From assembly GCF_002878395.1 (NCBI RefSeq), contig NC_061119.1, forward strand, positions 18,701,645-18,765,644: a DNA stretch of 64,000 nucleotides, written 5' to 3'. The notes below the pieces were generated by a model that ran no database searches, was not told the origin of the DNA, and worked only from the letters and a program-made list of their open reading frames with translations. The translations under genes and the position numbers were made by a program. Shown here piece after piece: positions 21,103-32,215 of this stretch. This stretch comes from Capsicum annuum (lineage: Eukaryota > Streptophyta > Magnoliopsida > Solanales > Solanaceae). Positions within the stretch are counted from its first letter, which is position 1. Each line of letters begins with the position of its first letter.

Positions 21103-23745
21103 CTATAAATTAGAGAAAACTTCTTTATACACTACATTTGTAGTTTCTTTTGTTATTCTCTCATCTTCATCATAACATAAAATCTTCAGCCTTTTTCTAG
21201 ATGTTACGTGAGAAAGGGCAACATATAGTTGACTATGAGTAAATACAGGCTTCTTAAAAAATAATCCCACACTGCACAATGATTGACCTTGACTTTTATT
21301 GATGCTCATGGAAAAAGATACGATCATTGGAAATTGCCTTCGTTGGAACTTAAAAGGAATTCTTGAATCAGATGGAGTAAGTTACATTCTTGGAATAAAA
21401 ACTTTGTTGCCAAATTTTTTTCAGATAACACTTTTGCTTCAATTACTCAATTTTTGAGTCTTGTGATGATTAATCTTGTGCCATTACACAATCCTACTGA
21501 TTGATCTATATTTCTTAGCAACATTACAGGAACACTTATCTTCAAAGTGATGGAGTGATTTGGAATACCTGAGCATTTAAAACTATTTAGAAATTCAGGT
21601 GTATGCACATGTCCCAAAGATGTAAATGAATGATCAGGTATACAAACTATATCAGAACTCAAATATGACTTCTCCTGCCCACAGCTGAGAGAAACTATGT
21701 AATCACTCACCAATTCCACCATTTGAAGAGTAGGTACAAGAATTGCTCTTTCTTAAAGGTATTTTATATCAGTAGATTATTCTAAATAATTAAAATATGT
21801 ACTTTCTACAATTCCAGATATTGGTTCATCACAATTATTGTGTGAACAAACTTTTTAAGGAAGTTCTTTGTACATTTATCATTCTGCATGCACGGTGAAA
21901 ATTTGCTAGTAGAACCACATGGGCCATCATCATATATTTCACGGCATCATAATAATGAGGATCATTGACTTTATCTGGTATTTCTTCTGAAATTATTTGA
22001 CCAGTATCTGATGCACAGGAAAATTTATTGCTTTCATGAAGAAAAAGCAACATATGGGCATGAGACAATCCTCTTTTATAAAACTCAATGGTATATATCA
22101 CTGCATTATAAATCAAGTGGGTTTATTAGAAATAAATTGTTAGCATAAGATATATAAAATAATTTATGAGTGTCCTTATGTATATTCAAATAAAATAGTA
22201 AATATAACAAACATGCTTTTACTTTTTCAAATACTTGATTGTCCTTCAAATTCTTTATCAAGTGGTCTAATTTAATTTTAAATATCCTACTTAGAATATA
22301 TGGACGATCTTCAAGATTCAATCCCCTTCTTCATACAAATCTAGTAATCTCTGGCCACTTAGGATTGCAAGTAAATGTGATAAAAAGGTCAGGATATCCA
22401 GCCCATTTGCATATTGCCCTAGCATCTTGATAATTCTGAAGCATATATCGTGCACATGGTAAAAATACTCTTTTACCTTGGGATAAAGGATCAGTGTCTC
22501 CATGTAAAATTGTATCTAATAGGACCTTATAAAACTCAACTCTAAATTATTTTTGATAAGTCCAAATAAGCTTCAACCGAGAAGATTCCATCATTGTATA
22601 GGCATCAACTAAAAATTGCTGAAATAATCTTCTTGAAGCCACAATGGTAGGAACTTCACCTTTTTTTTCTTGAATTCTGTAAGAAAAAAATTTATGCATA
22701 CTAACACGTTGTCTTCCCTTATCACCTAAACTTAAAGGAATGTCCTCTCTATAGCCGTCTTCATCATTAGAAAAAAGTAAAGGATATTGTAGGCCTAAGT
22801 ATACAGTATTCAGTTTATTGATCCTTTGCAGTTGTCCAGATTGTGTTTCTATAATTATATCATAATCAGATCAAGAAACATCAAAATCTCTAACCACCAA
22901 AGCCGTTACTTCTGGTATTGTTGACAGGTTGTATCTTCTACCATCAGTACCTCTTTTCCTTTTTAGTTTCAGCTTTACATTGGAACTGTTATTTTCTTGA
23001 AATCTATCTCTCATTATTATAAAAGTTTTTGCCTACACATTATTTTCATCAAGCATTTGTTTTAGATCAGCAACAATTTCAGCTTGAAGCTTATTAACAT
23101 CCTATCCATGACTATAAAAAATATATAATATTAAATTATTACCTTCTAAAAAAAGATATATTATATTAATAAAGTCTTTAAAGTAATTTTTAATTGCATA
23201 GGATTATATAACAAAGAAATAATACTTACCTGATAGCATTAATTCTATTTGCAACTTCATGTTCTATATCGTAAATATACAGCTGCGCAAATTTTGGAGT
23301 AGATCCTTCAGGAGGTAGTAAGCTACCAATGTGATGATAATTTTGTCCAAATAATCTGAATGTTCTTGGCCCTCGTGTCTGATTCATGGAGGCATCCACT
23401 TTTCCTCCCATTGATGTAAATGAGAACATAGAATTATAACTCCTAAATTTTTCATGAAAATAATTGTAGAATGAAGAAGGTTAATATAGGTAAATTTGAA
23501 TATGTTGATATTAAAAATGATGATTTCTTTAACCTGATCCAAACAATAATTGTTCCAAAATTTGAGGAGGCTTCTTAAGATATGGAAGCTTTATTTTTTC
23601 TTGTTGACAGCACATTGTGAAAATTAATTTTTTTTATTTGTAATGCTTGTGTGTTCTTTCTTCATACCAAAAAAGAGCCCCATAATTTCCATGTTCATAT
23701 ACAGCATCTCTTATTTCCCAATATTCTATAATTGCAATAGTATAT
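21103..23745 (-). pseudogene. Helitron Rep/helicase (RepHel), degenerate and internally deleted
   Basis: On the minus strand, from 23745: a zinc-finger-like N-terminus (YGALFWYEE, MCCQQ, LPYLKKPPQILEQLL), then the Helitron N-terminal domain (GPRTFRLFGQNYHHIGSLLP near 23310-23390; LQYPLLFSNDEDGYREDIP near 22740-22790). The HUH nickase motif (GLSHAHMLLF, 22040-22070) follows. The PIF1-like helicase C-terminus is at 21103-21722 (NGTRLIITRL; INKSQGQS; SQLYVALSHVTS). Sequence carrying the catalytic tyrosines and the Walker A/B motifs is absent between about 21835 and 21750, and several stops and frameshifts occur. The protein would nick and unwind DNA for rolling-circle transposition; this copy cannot. 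Confidence 0.85.
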
Positions 23746-24830
23746 ATAGTTAAAGAGACAACATTATAAATTTAATTGTTCAAACTATTTTATCTTAATC
23801 AAGAGTTTTTCAGAAGAACTTTCAATATATAGAAATTAATAAAAAATAAATAGGTTTAAATTTTCATTATATATTTATATTTGTCAAGAGTTTTATATGT
23901 AATAATAAGCGAAGAAGCAAAAATTGATTGTCATGCCTAGATACTCTTCTTCTTCATCTTCTATGTTATGTTGAAGTTGTTCTGTTATGTATATAAATTT
24001 TTGAGTGTATGTAGATGTAAATGTAATAATCTTTTTATAAATTAAAGATTGTTAATTCGTAAATTCACTTCTACTATAATGTAATTTTTTAAAAATAGAT
24101 ATTTTCTAGGAACATACCTTGTACAATAGTGTTGTTTATTGTTGCCTCAATTTCTAGTAAGAAAAATACACTAATTAATTGTTTGTATTGTTAACAATGT
24201 ATAATATTTTTAACTGATAACTTGAACTACTTACCTTCCATTATTGGAGTTTCATTTAAATATGGCAGAGAATTATGTGTTTGTGTATCTATAAATTAAA
24301 TGAAATATATTACTCTATTATTTGTAAAATCATATTGAAGTAAGAAAGTTTTAACTTAGGATCTAGTTTGGATGAAAAATTTAAAGCACTTATCTTCAGG
24401 TAATACATTTAAATCAGGCAATATGTTATCACAACGCATACCTATATAAGAAGAGTATTAGAAAGTAAATTCTAACAATACAATTGTAATTATATTAAAT
24501 CAAGGATATTGTCGCTCACATTTGTTATATTAGTTAAAGGTCCTAGTATTTCTTCACTCTCAATAGAATGCTTTTTGTACTTCAAGGGTTCACCTTTTTC
24601 TGTAGAAGATATTTGTATGTTATTTATTTCATCCTTTAAGAAAAAAGCAAATATTGCTATCGATATCAAAGTAATTACTGATTTTGCCTCTAAATTAGAG
24701 ATGAAAGTGGTAATGAAAGATCATACCTTTGTTAAAAGTACTTTGTTTGCACTATTTTTGTTTTCGTATGCTGCATCGGCTTACTGCGAAAGTAGATTTC
24801 TTTTCATTTTTCATTTATAAGGACTTTAGA
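23746..24830 (-). other. Possible upstream exons of the Helitron Rep gene
   Basis: On the minus strand, an open stretch after an AG acceptor near 24640 reads roughly DEINNIQISSTEKGEPLKY and continues to LGPLTNITNV before a stop near 24500. Another short frame precedes it beyond a GT donor near 24722. Plant RepHel genes often have short Lys/Ser-rich upstream exons, so these may belong to it. The plus-strand ORF at 24509-24820 is probably a shadow. Confidence 0.3.
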
Positions 24831-25153
24831 ATTTTAATTTAATATGTAAATTTGAAAGACAACAAAAGAAAGATGGAGTCAGTTGATAATTTTGACAGAG
24901 GAAGCATCAGAAATTTGAAATATCAATTGTTATTAAAAATTTCAAAGCAGGTTATTACCGTGTAGCTGCCCTTTTAAACTTTTACAAATAAAAATTTTGA
25001 TTTTTCATTAGTATTACATAAAATTTCATGTGTTAACTAACCTATATTCATAATAACTTTAATACATTAATTAAAATTTATGAAAAAATAAAAGGACATG
25101 AGAATATCATAAATGAGGAAAAGTCTGACTTATTCTACTTTTCCCTTTTGTTT

Positions 25154-25279
25154 TGAAGTGCACACGATGGGGAAGAATTAAAACTCTGTAGGAATCACTT
25201 GAAGTGTCCTATTTTGACTTTCTCAAGCCATTTTGAAAAACAACCTCAGTGGAAGCTTTTGAAAGAAATGTTCATGCAG
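25154..25279 (+). pseudogene. BRX1-like ribosome biogenesis factor exon, copy 1
   Basis: Reads AHDGEELKLCRNHLK then PILTFSSHFEKQPQWKLLKE and MFMQ, ending at a GT donor (25280). This matches the Brix-domain region of plant BRX1, a nucleolar factor for 60S ribosomal subunit maturation. About two or three residues between HLK and PIL (usually Gly-Ser-Arg) appear missing. No stop is in this exon. A second, more decayed copy is fused to an alanyl-tRNA synthetase exon at 29363. Confidence 0.6.
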
Positions 25280-25736
25280 GTAATTTTACTTTGTTCCAAG
25301 CATTAGTCTTTGTAATAATTCCCCATAACTAAATATAGACAGTTGGTTTTTTATACTCTACATTTTGAATTTTTACATGTTGTGTTGAGCTGATCTTTAA
25401 GTAATTATCTCCTTGAAGGAAGCTGAAACATAAAGCCTTTTACTTGATAGTTTTTTGTCTACTGAAGTTGCCATTTTTATTGCAAAACACTGGCTTTTTG
25501 TAGTTACATAGAATCACTCCTTTGGTTCCCACTCCTTTTCATTTATTGAAGGTTGTTACTTGCAGTGACTCTTCATTGAAATCCTGGTAGTCAAATAAAG
25601 TGAAAGTTAGAGCATTTTTTAAAATAGAAAAAGAGAGGAATGATGTATTGTTAAGAATCAGTTAAAATGTAGGTTGAGAGAATAGATGCGTGAATTTGTA
25701 AGGAGAAAAGAAAAACATGTAGTTTAGTTGGTAGGT

Positions 25737-25792
25737 GCATACAACAACAACATCAACATATCCAGTATATTCCCAAAAAGTGGGGCTCATTG
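25737..25792 (+). mobile_element. SINE-like fragment (TS/SolS type)
   Basis: CAACAACAACATCAACATAT followed by CCAGTATATTCCC and AAGTGGGGCTC resembles the CAACAACAACATACCCAGTG...GTGGGGTC segment common to Solanaceae SINEs. It is only a short fragment without A/B boxes or a poly-tail in clear form. Confidence 0.35.
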
Positions 25793-26106
25793 GTAGGTGC
25801 ATGAGAGAAAATATTATAAGATTTTCCCAATACTTCTACTAGACAATGATTACCATAGCTGACTTTGTCAAGCTCTCTCCTAAAGGGGCAGTGGTTCATG
25901 TTGAACATAAAATATGTTCTTGCATTTGAAAGCATTTAAATTTCTGGGTTTTGCCGTAGTCTCTCAATTCAAATATTGTATGCTCTGTAGTTGCTTGGTG
26001 AATATCTTTCTTGGTGTGTAGTTTATACAAATATCTCAGGAGATGATGATAATGATGTTTTGATTTGGTATCATATTCTTCTAATTCTTCATACCTCATT
26101 CATCAG

Positions 26107-26785
26107 GCAAGAGTAAAAAGGGAGAGCTGAATATTTTTTCCAAATCATTCATAGTCTTATCTCATTTTCTTCATATGATGCCACGACATAAAAGTGCCCA
26201 TACAGAGACTACTAAGGTTAGTAAATTTTCTTTTGGATTGCATGTAAGACAAGTTCTATTTTAACTGATCTATCTTTAATTATGCTGCATAATTCTGAAG
26301 CATGGGTCCCCGAAAGTGGCCGCAATCCAGATACATATGTTTTAAAGAATGAGGTATCTTATGCCTCTCAATTTTTTTAGGAAACTTTTTAATTGCCTTT
26401 CTTTCTTCCTATCTCCTTTAAAAGATTGTATCCTTCTGACATGTTCTTGTGGTTCATTTATTCTTTATGTCTAGGAAACACGATATAGGCAACGTTATTT
26501 GGATTTGATGCTGAATGTAGAGGTTCAGAACATATTTAAGACCCATGCAAAGATCATAACTTTTATTCAAAGCTTTCTTGATAATTGTGAGTTCTTAGAG
26601 TTCGGTGTTTATGAAGTTGTTTTACTTTTGTTAATTTGAGATTATAGCATAGCTTGAATTAAAGCTAGTAAAACATGTTATTGTATTTGTAATAGGTAGA
26701 TTCTGCCATAATGAATATGATTGCTGGTGGGGTAGCCACACGTCCATTTGTAACCCACCACAAAGATTTGACTATGCTAGAGTCT
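26107..26785 (+). pseudogene. Lysyl-tRNA synthetase fragment, four exons
   Basis: Exon 1 (26107-26216) reads [20 protein letters not shown] then [10 protein letters not shown] and ends at a GT donor. Exon 2 (about 26297-26353) reads EAWVPESGRNPDTYVLKNE, then GT. Exon 3 (26475-about 26601, after TAG) reads [20 protein letters not shown] then FKTHAKII and FLDN. Exon 4 (26697-about 26780, after AG) reads [20 protein letters not shown]. These are consecutive pieces of class II LysRS, from the end of the anticodon-binding domain into catalytic motif 1. Introns are kept, so this is a DNA-level copy. The catalytic core beyond motif 1 is missing, so no aminoacylation is possible. Confidence 0.85.
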
Positions 26786-26812
26786 CAAGGGCTACATATG
26801 TGAGAGTTTAGA

Positions 26813-27063
26813 TTGAATGCAGATAAATCATCAGTCAAAGTTCCAAATAATGTCCATAATTCAACTGAGTCAGTAACGGGTACTGTGTCAGACATTATTT
26901 TGACAAAAACATATGTTGCTAAAGGACATAATGCATATGTAGTTGGTAAATCAGTAGAGCTTAATCTCCTGCATGAAAAGACATTGCTGGCTTGTATAGT
27001 CGGCACAATTCAATCTGGTTCTGGTGGTAGAATCAGTATTAGTTCAACGGTTAGTAATACTTG
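26813..27063 (+). pseudogene. Fragment of an unrecognised plant protein
   Basis: An open frame running DKSSVKVPNNVHNSTESVTG and later VVGKSVELN, TLLACIVGTI and SGSGGRISISST, ending TGA at 27062-27064. Residue make-up and the Gly-rich SGSGGRI motif look like a real protein, and I have an uncertain memory of similar C-terminal motifs in an uncharacterised plant family. It directly follows the lysyl-tRNA synthetase fragment in the same orientation but is not LysRS sequence, so it is a separate captured piece. Confidence 0.35.
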
Positions 27064-27844
27064 AATAGTGTGTAAGCTGTTTTTGAATTTTGTCACTTCC
27101 TCCTCCTAGTCTATAGTCATTTTTTCTTTGGTCTATTGATTCTAGTTCCTAATGCGCCTTAGAATCATTCCATGTATCATTTATGTCATCCACAACAATA
27201 TAAAGTTTCCTATATTGACTTATGTGGATACATCGACTTATCATAATTTTGCTTCTTTTGACACCTTTTCAAATAAATAAAGTATATTCTCCATTCCAAT
27301 GTATGGAACACTCCATTTTGAGATACCAAAATATTTGACCGTAATATGTTTCTGAAAACAAAGTCACAACTTTCAAGAACTCAAATTCTGTGGACTGTTC
27401 AAATCTTAAACTTTGATGTGATGTTTTCTGTATCATAGTAATATGTTCTACCATTTATTTAGTATTTACTTTCACAATTACTAATATAACATATAGGTCA
27501 AATTTAAATCTTTTGTTCAGTAAAATAACGTGATGTTAAATGGGAGTGAGAGAATATTAATAATTTTTTCACATTTGCCTGATATTCAACACAGGGGAAA
27601 GGTTGTGGAGAGGCAATAGTAAATAGATATTCTGCTGAACAGTATTGTTGGTTTTTATGCATTTAGAAGTTATGGTTTCATCACTTTTTGCCACATTTTC
27701 TTATTTTCATCATATCTTTATGTCATTCCACATTCTATTTATTTGTTATTATCTGCTGTCTTGTGTTTTTACTATCATATTATGTTGTTGTAGTTATTGT
27801 GTATTACTATCTGTTGATGGCTAAAGTTTATTTCTTCTGTGTAG

Positions 27845-29361
27845 GCGTGAATCAGTTCAAGCATATTTTCTTGGGTATTATAGACCTTAATAGTCTGTTG
27901 AGTAAACTTAAGTGTGCCTGCAATACACAGAAGTGTATTCATGCTGGTGGCAAACATAACGATCTAGATGATGTTGGTAAGGAAACTTACCACCACACTT
28001 TCTTTATGATGCTTGGTAATTGGTCATTTGGAGATTATTTCAAGAAAGAGGCCATTGGATGGGCCTGGGAACTCCTTACATAGGCAAGTTTTATCTCGAA
28101 TAATAGTAATATTCTTGTATATTTTTAGTTGTGCTCCTAGCATAAATGTTGTATGATTAAGAAATGGCAGATGTTAATTTGTATAAATTGTTTCTCCTTG
28201 TTTGATGATTTTTGTGCAGGTATATAGACTGCCAAGTGAAAGAATTTACGCTACTTATTTTGGCAATTATGAAAAATCTGGCCTTCCAGCAGATAATGAA
28301 GCTAGAGGTCTATGACTTAAGTTCCTTTCCCCTAGCAAGGGGCTACCTTTTGGCTGCAAAGTATGTTATCACACTGTATCTTCTATTCTATCATCTTGTT
28401 CAAACTCATCAATTTCTATCTGGTGCATCAGTAATTCATTAAACTAAATCTTCTAATGAGGTAATATTCTCAGTATACTTGATATTTTTGAAATACATGA
28501 ATCTTATTGAATCTTTAGAAGCATGTTTAGTTTTGTGGACATTACAATTTAGGACAAATTTTTTGATGAAGTGAGGCGGGGGCAATGATAAGTGTCATTG
28601 TTGCCTTAAAAATAACTATCCTTTTTGCTGATAAAAGGAGCAAAAAAGTGGCAATCATAATTTAAGTAGAGAAGAGTATGTATTGATAGGAACTTGTGGT
28701 AGCAGTGATAAGTATCATTTTCACATTGTAAAATTAAGTATCCTTTTTTCTGGTAAGAAAATCAAGAAGTTGTATCCATCATTTAATTGGAGAAAGTTAA
28801 AGGGTAGGCCCGTTAATATTTGAGTTTTGGAATTTGAAATGAAAGATTATCCCATTAAAAAAAAGGAAGGGAACAAAAGAAATAACTATTAAAGGTTTTG
28901 AGTACTTGTTGTACAATAACCAATGCTCTTAAGTAACTCTTTCAACCACTGAAATATTATTGTCTTTTAGTATGTGGAAATGAGAACTTCATTACTTGTT
29001 CAAATAACTTAATCATGATCTGATGATGATGTCTGAAAACCTTTCTTCTCCTTGTTAAAAGATTTTATTACTTTGAGCTAAGTCATTTAGATTATTTTGA
29101 TCTAAGTCGTTCAGATTATTTCTCAACACTCTGCATTTTGAGTAAGACAACTTTTTGGGACCCTGCACCGAAATACACTTTGATAGAATTAGGAATCGTG
29201 ATGCTGCATCATTTGTTAATAATGATGATCCCACTGTGATTGAGATATGGAACCTTGTCTTTATCCAGGTACCATTATCTCTAAAGTTTTGTTTTCTCAT
29301 TGGAAAATATTGTTTAACTCTTGTGTCTTTTGCAGTTTAATAGATCAATTGAATGGTTCAC
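27845..29361 (+). pseudogene. Alanyl-tRNA synthetase fragment, four exons
   Basis: Exon a (27845-28083, after GTAG) reads [30 protein letters not shown] and [14 protein letters not shown]. It ends in TAG at a GC-type donor (GCAAGT). Exon b (28220-28360, after CAG) reads [20 protein letters not shown] and LPFGCK, with TGA replacing a Trp. Exon c (29158-29268) reads [20 protein letters not shown] then [17 protein letters not shown], then GT. Exon d (29336-29361) begins FNRSIEWF after TGCAG. Together they span the catalytic domain of class II AlaRS. Between exons b and c the start of an exon (usual DNFWEMGDTGPCG) is lost. Exon d is joined directly to a BRX1-like piece. Confidence 0.88.
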
Positions 29362-29362
29362 A

Positions 29363-29434
29363 ACCTATTTTGACTTTCTCAAGCCATTTTGATAAACAGC
29401 CTCACTGAAATGTTTTGAAAGAAATGTTCACGCA
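29363..29434 (+). pseudogene. BRX1-like exon, copy 2
   Basis: PILTFSSHFDKQPH is followed by TGA, then ...FERNVH-like decayed sequence, and the GCAG/GTAATTTTAC exon-intron boundary is shared with copy 1. Similarity continues about 60 bp into the intron (to about 29490 here, 25345 at copy 1). The two copies are direct repeats about 4.16 kb apart that bracket the LysRS and AlaRS fragments. Confidence 0.6.
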
Positions 29435-29728
29435 GGTAATTTTACTTCCAAGCATTAGTCTTTGTTATAATTCTCTATAACTAATATTAAACTTAGTTAT
29501 GATAAGAGTCATGGAAGACATGAAAAGCAGAAAACATGAAATTCATTAATTAACTAATATTAACATAAGAAGTAAAAAAACTTAGATATGATAGAGTCAT
29601 AATCATTAAAAGGAACAGAATAGAACAAAAAATTAAAAGTAATTCTGAAACATAACTAAATCCAAATCTAGAAAGTTAAAAGAAATCTAGCTAAAATTTT
29701 AAAGAAAGATTATCACAAGCCCATTGAT

Positions 29729-32076
29729 TTAGAGATTTTTCTCCTTCTTAATCACCTTCTTTGGCTTGTTACCAGATAGCTGATCAACATCATCGGTAAC
29801 TTCTGATATAGATCCTTCAATTTTGATCTACCTCTCTTTGCAGTATAAATCTTGATAAGAGAAATCTTCTCTGTATCATTTGAGGAATCCTAACATAAAA
29901 AGGAGAGTATGGAATAGTTATGTTAAAAATACATAAATAATGAAATATTTGTTATAAATTTTTTATATAAGTAAATAAAAGTTGAATACCTTATTAGCGT
30001 CTGTGGATTCTTCAACAACATTAATATGAGGTTCCAATTTTTAGATATAAATAGATTTAAACAACCTTTTTATGGTAAAATTTAGATTACTAACAATTAG
30101 CTTTTTTATAGTAAAATCATACATAATGTGACTGCATCTTCTTTTGGAAATTTCTTGTACTGATTTATCAGTTCTTCGTCTTCATTGATTTTTAAAACTC
30201 CATAGACTCGATCACGTGATTCAATATTTTTTTGTTTAACATTCACTCTAAACATGATGATTTTATCAAGAAGAACATCCAGCTTGATCGGATAGGAATA
30301 CTCATAAGGAGAATCAAAAATCTAATATGATATTAGTTGTATTAGGTGTAAGATTCATAAAACAAAGTAAAAAAATATGACATACCTATAACAGATAGTC
30401 TTTTAATTCAGAAGCGAATTTTCAATGAGTGTGATTGCTTCATTATCCCAAAGCAACAAAGAGACGACTCCAGTATCATCCATTACCTTAATTTGAACCC
30501 TATACCTGATATCATATTATGTTTAAATATAAAATTATTGATTTAATTTGTAACGTTAAGAAAATTATATTTAGGTCAAACCTATGAGTAACTGTTTGAT
30601 AATTCCGATGACATTCTTGCAGTAAAATGTATTCTTAGCAACTTCATCAACACTCTTCTGACACTTTGTGCATCCCAGGTATGACCAATTGCTTTTAAGT
30701 TCTAAGTTCACTACTTTTGCAACAATCCACAAATGTCCGACCTGTAAAAATAAAGAATAATCATGTATAAAAATTGTATTAAATTATACAATTTTATGTA
30801 CTTTGCGTAGAAATTAATATAGAGAATATTTCACCTGCACGGAATCAAGTAACTCTTTAACAGTTTTAAATTCTATAGCACCAACAGCCAATTCTTCAGA
30901 AATAGAAAGACTATGCTAAGAATTTGCTTGACTTAACATTTCAGGGATAGCTTCAGACACACTTCCTAATCTGTATTTTTTTATATTAGTGATGCACATG
31001 ATTTTTTTTTATTTTAGTAACAACATAAATATATTATAGTGTAAAAGAAACCTAAATTTAAAATCATTGGCTTAGGGAAGATCTGGATTAATCCACAGTT
31101 TGGGAAAATTTCATATGTTCTATACAGAATATACCCTTGTAAATGTTAAGATAGTATTACTGTATAATATTTTTTTAACTAAAAACAATATATGAAGTGT
31201 AAGTTAGAATATTGATAAACCTTGAAATTGATGCTCTCTTATAAGCTGCATAACAACAATGACAAGTTGATCAATTAAATTTTGCAAATAGGGCATGATT
31301 TTATCAATAAAGTCTCCAAAAAAGTTGTTGTAATTGTGCTTCTTCTACATTAATAAACAAATATTAGAAATTATGGCTTTAGGAAAATATTTAAACTTAT
31401 TAATTGAATCACAATCTTACTTATGATCTTCGATAACAACATTCAAAAATTGATTGGTTGTACCATCTCGAAGCTAATGGGTTTGTTTTTTAGAATGACA
31501 AATAATTTGGCCTATGACATCTACAGGAAGATAGAAAATAATATAAAAATAGTGATACCTTGTAATTAAAAAAAATTAAAGAGTAACATAGGAAAAAATT
31601 TACCAAATAGTTAGAGTGTCATCAATGCCAATATGATTTTTCAAATCCTTAAACAAACAAAAATAAAAAATATTTAAGCCAAAATCCGAATCTATTGTCT
31701 CCAAAGCAATTGTCTTGGGTGTAAACTCTAGCTTAAAGTTATGTGAAGTATTTTTATAATGCATATTGTTAGGCTCAACAACGAAAGTATTCATAACATA
31801 CAATTCCATTTATTTTATTGCATTTTCTTCTCCTTTGAAACGATGGACAACTGAACGTGGAATTGTTGCATGAATTCTTTCTCCCTACAAATAAATAAGT
31901 GAGAACATAAGTCAGAATTAATATGTTAGTATTGATACAAAAAATAGTAAAATCTAGAATAATTTTGAATACTTTTTCATCTTGAAGAACTAACTCAATT
32001 GAGAGAAGAAAAATTGTTTGTTTCTTGGTGTAGCATGCCACATACGTACTACCCTTGCCTTCAAGTTCTAGTCCAT
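29729..32076 (-). pseudogene. RPA1-like single-strand DNA-binding protein (Helitron-associated), degenerate
   Basis: Minus strand. Exon 1 (32076-31973) starts with ATG, has an early TAG, then reads LKARVVRMWHATPRNKQ. A frameshift leads into SIELVLQDEK and a GT donor. Exon 2 (31884-31604, after TTTGTAG) reads GERIHATIPRSVVHRFKGEE, then the OB-fold stretch ending GIDDTLTI. Exon 3 starts at 31520 (VIGQIICHSK). Near 30610-30740 is the RPA zinc ribbon (SYLGCTKCQKSVDEV, NTFYCKN). The Lys-rich C-terminus (DQLSGNKPKKVIKKEKNL) stops at 29729. Plant Helitrons often carry such RPA-like genes, probably to coat single-stranded transposition intermediates. Several stops make it a pseudogene. Confidence 0.8.
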
Positions 32077-32215
32077 TTTATTATTTGTAATTTGACTTAT
32101 ATAATCAACTCTTGTCATATTATTGACTATGTGTTTGCAGAAAAGCTATGCTACAGGATTTGAGATAATTAAACATGCGTTGGATGTGTATTTATAGGAG
32201 ACTGCTTACATTGTA

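Noticed and set aside
24509..24820. 103-residue plus-strand ORF with hydrophobic segments
   Set aside because: It lies antisense to likely upstream exons of the Helitron gene and has the composition expected of a shadow frame; no family is recognised.
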